Shown: positions 63,860 to 64,000 of the stretch, in pieces
Numbering within the stretch: position 1 is the first letter of the stretch
Layout of the letters: every line of letters starts with the position of its first letter
DNA from: Rhodococcus tukisamuensis NBRC 100609
Lineage (GTDB): Bacteria > Actinomycetota > Actinomycetes > Mycobacteriales > Mycobacteriaceae
Length of the DNA: 64,000 nucleotides
Reading direction: 5' to 3'
Assembly: GCF_001894985.1 (NCBI RefSeq)
Contig: NZ_BCXG01000005.1
Coordinates: 186,001-250,000 of the forward strand
Program-made: the position numbers and the translations under genes
Notes under the pieces: model-generated
Seen by the model: only the letters and a program-made list of their open reading frames with translations
Told to the model about the DNA's origin: nothing
The model's database searches: none

Positions 63860-64000
63860 TCAGTCGATCACCAGTGGGCGCAGGGCCGCGCCCGCCAACT
63901 CCACGATCCCCGGCTCGTCGCCGTTGGCGACCAGGTTGATCACGATCCCGTCGACGCCGTGGTCGAGGACCCGGGTCTGGATCTGTTCGGCCACCTCGTC
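63860..64000 (-). CDS. C-terminus of a luciferase-like (LLM) flavin oxidoreductase, cut by the window edge
   Basis: The last 46 codons of a minus-strand gene, ending VDGIVINLVANGDEPGIVEL ... LRPLVID and TGA. The pattern (DGIVINL, PGIVELAGAALRPL) is that of the C-terminal strand and helix of luciferase-like monooxygenases, FMN- or F420-dependent. Only the end is present, so the assignment is tentative. Confidence 0.55.
   Translation of the reverse strand, partial: DEVAEQIQTRVLDHGVDGIVINLVANGDEPGIVELAGAALRPLVID

Overview
The window looks like chromosome of a high-GC, mycolic-acid-type actinobacterium of the order Mycobacteriales (Gordonia, Tsukamurella, Williamsia or a close relative; genus not settled). 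The evidence is a wax-ester synthase/DGAT, an Rpf resuscitation factor, an OxyR-AhpC-AhpD divergon, LexA boxes of the TCGAAC-N4-GTTCGA kind, and a gene order that follows the M. tuberculosis Rv2718c-Rv2739c neighbourhood: nrdR, LysM division protein, lexA ... secreted propeller protein, hflX, dapF, (TrmH), miaA, Rv2728c-like, DUF349, Rv2732c-like, miaB ... recX, recA, DUF3046, glycosyltransferase.

Layout. 0-12.7 kb: HTH-less LysR-like protein, oxyR<>ahpC-ahpD, PhzF, an rpf gene behind a likely c-di-AMP (ydaO) riboswitch, a MarR/hydrolase pair, a YiiX-like peptidase-fold protein, WS/DGAT, a TauD-type dioxygenase, a class III aminotransferase and a Pr6Pr membrane protein. 12.7-18.9 kb: hrpA, nrdR, LysM division protein and lexA. 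18.9-42.3 kb is absent from this place in M. tuberculosis: acyl-CoA dehydrogenase, a giant cyclase/NB-ARC/LuxR regulator divergent from a P450, NCS2 permease, FMN protein, PHP protein, and a complete fructose PTS (EI divergent from fruR-fruK-fruA-HPr). Its right half looks like a recombination scar: a truncated TetR gene, a 47-residue membrane peptide gene, a RibD-like reductase, a soluble glucose dehydrogenase, a Tn3 transposase fragment, an AurF-like diiron oxygenase with its 7Fe-ferredoxin/FprB reductase, a second MarR, an extradiol dioxygenase and a frameshifted AhpD-like fragment.

42.3-53.7 kb: esterase, propeller protein and the hflX-dapF-trmH-miaA-Rv2728c cluster on the minus strand, then DUF349, Rv2732c-like and miaB. 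53.7-59.8 kb: an orphan ctaD divergent from a three-cysteine winged-helix regulator with a long palindrome between them, then gluABCD (glutamate ABC importer). 59.8-64 kb: recX, recA with a LexA box inside its promoter, DUF3046, glycosyltransferase, a membrane protein and the C-terminus of a luciferase-like oxidoreductase cut by the window edge.

The genes group into peroxide defence (OxyR/AhpCD), the SOS circuit (lexA, LysM division protein, recA, recX), tRNA modification and translation quality control (miaA, miaB, trmH, hflX), the glutamate importer, fructose uptake with first steps of catabolism, and an accessory aromatic-oxidation patch. Several convergent gene pairs are separated by long perfect hairpins without a clear U-tract. 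No rRNA, tRNA, CRISPR array, intact insertion sequence or prophage was recognised.
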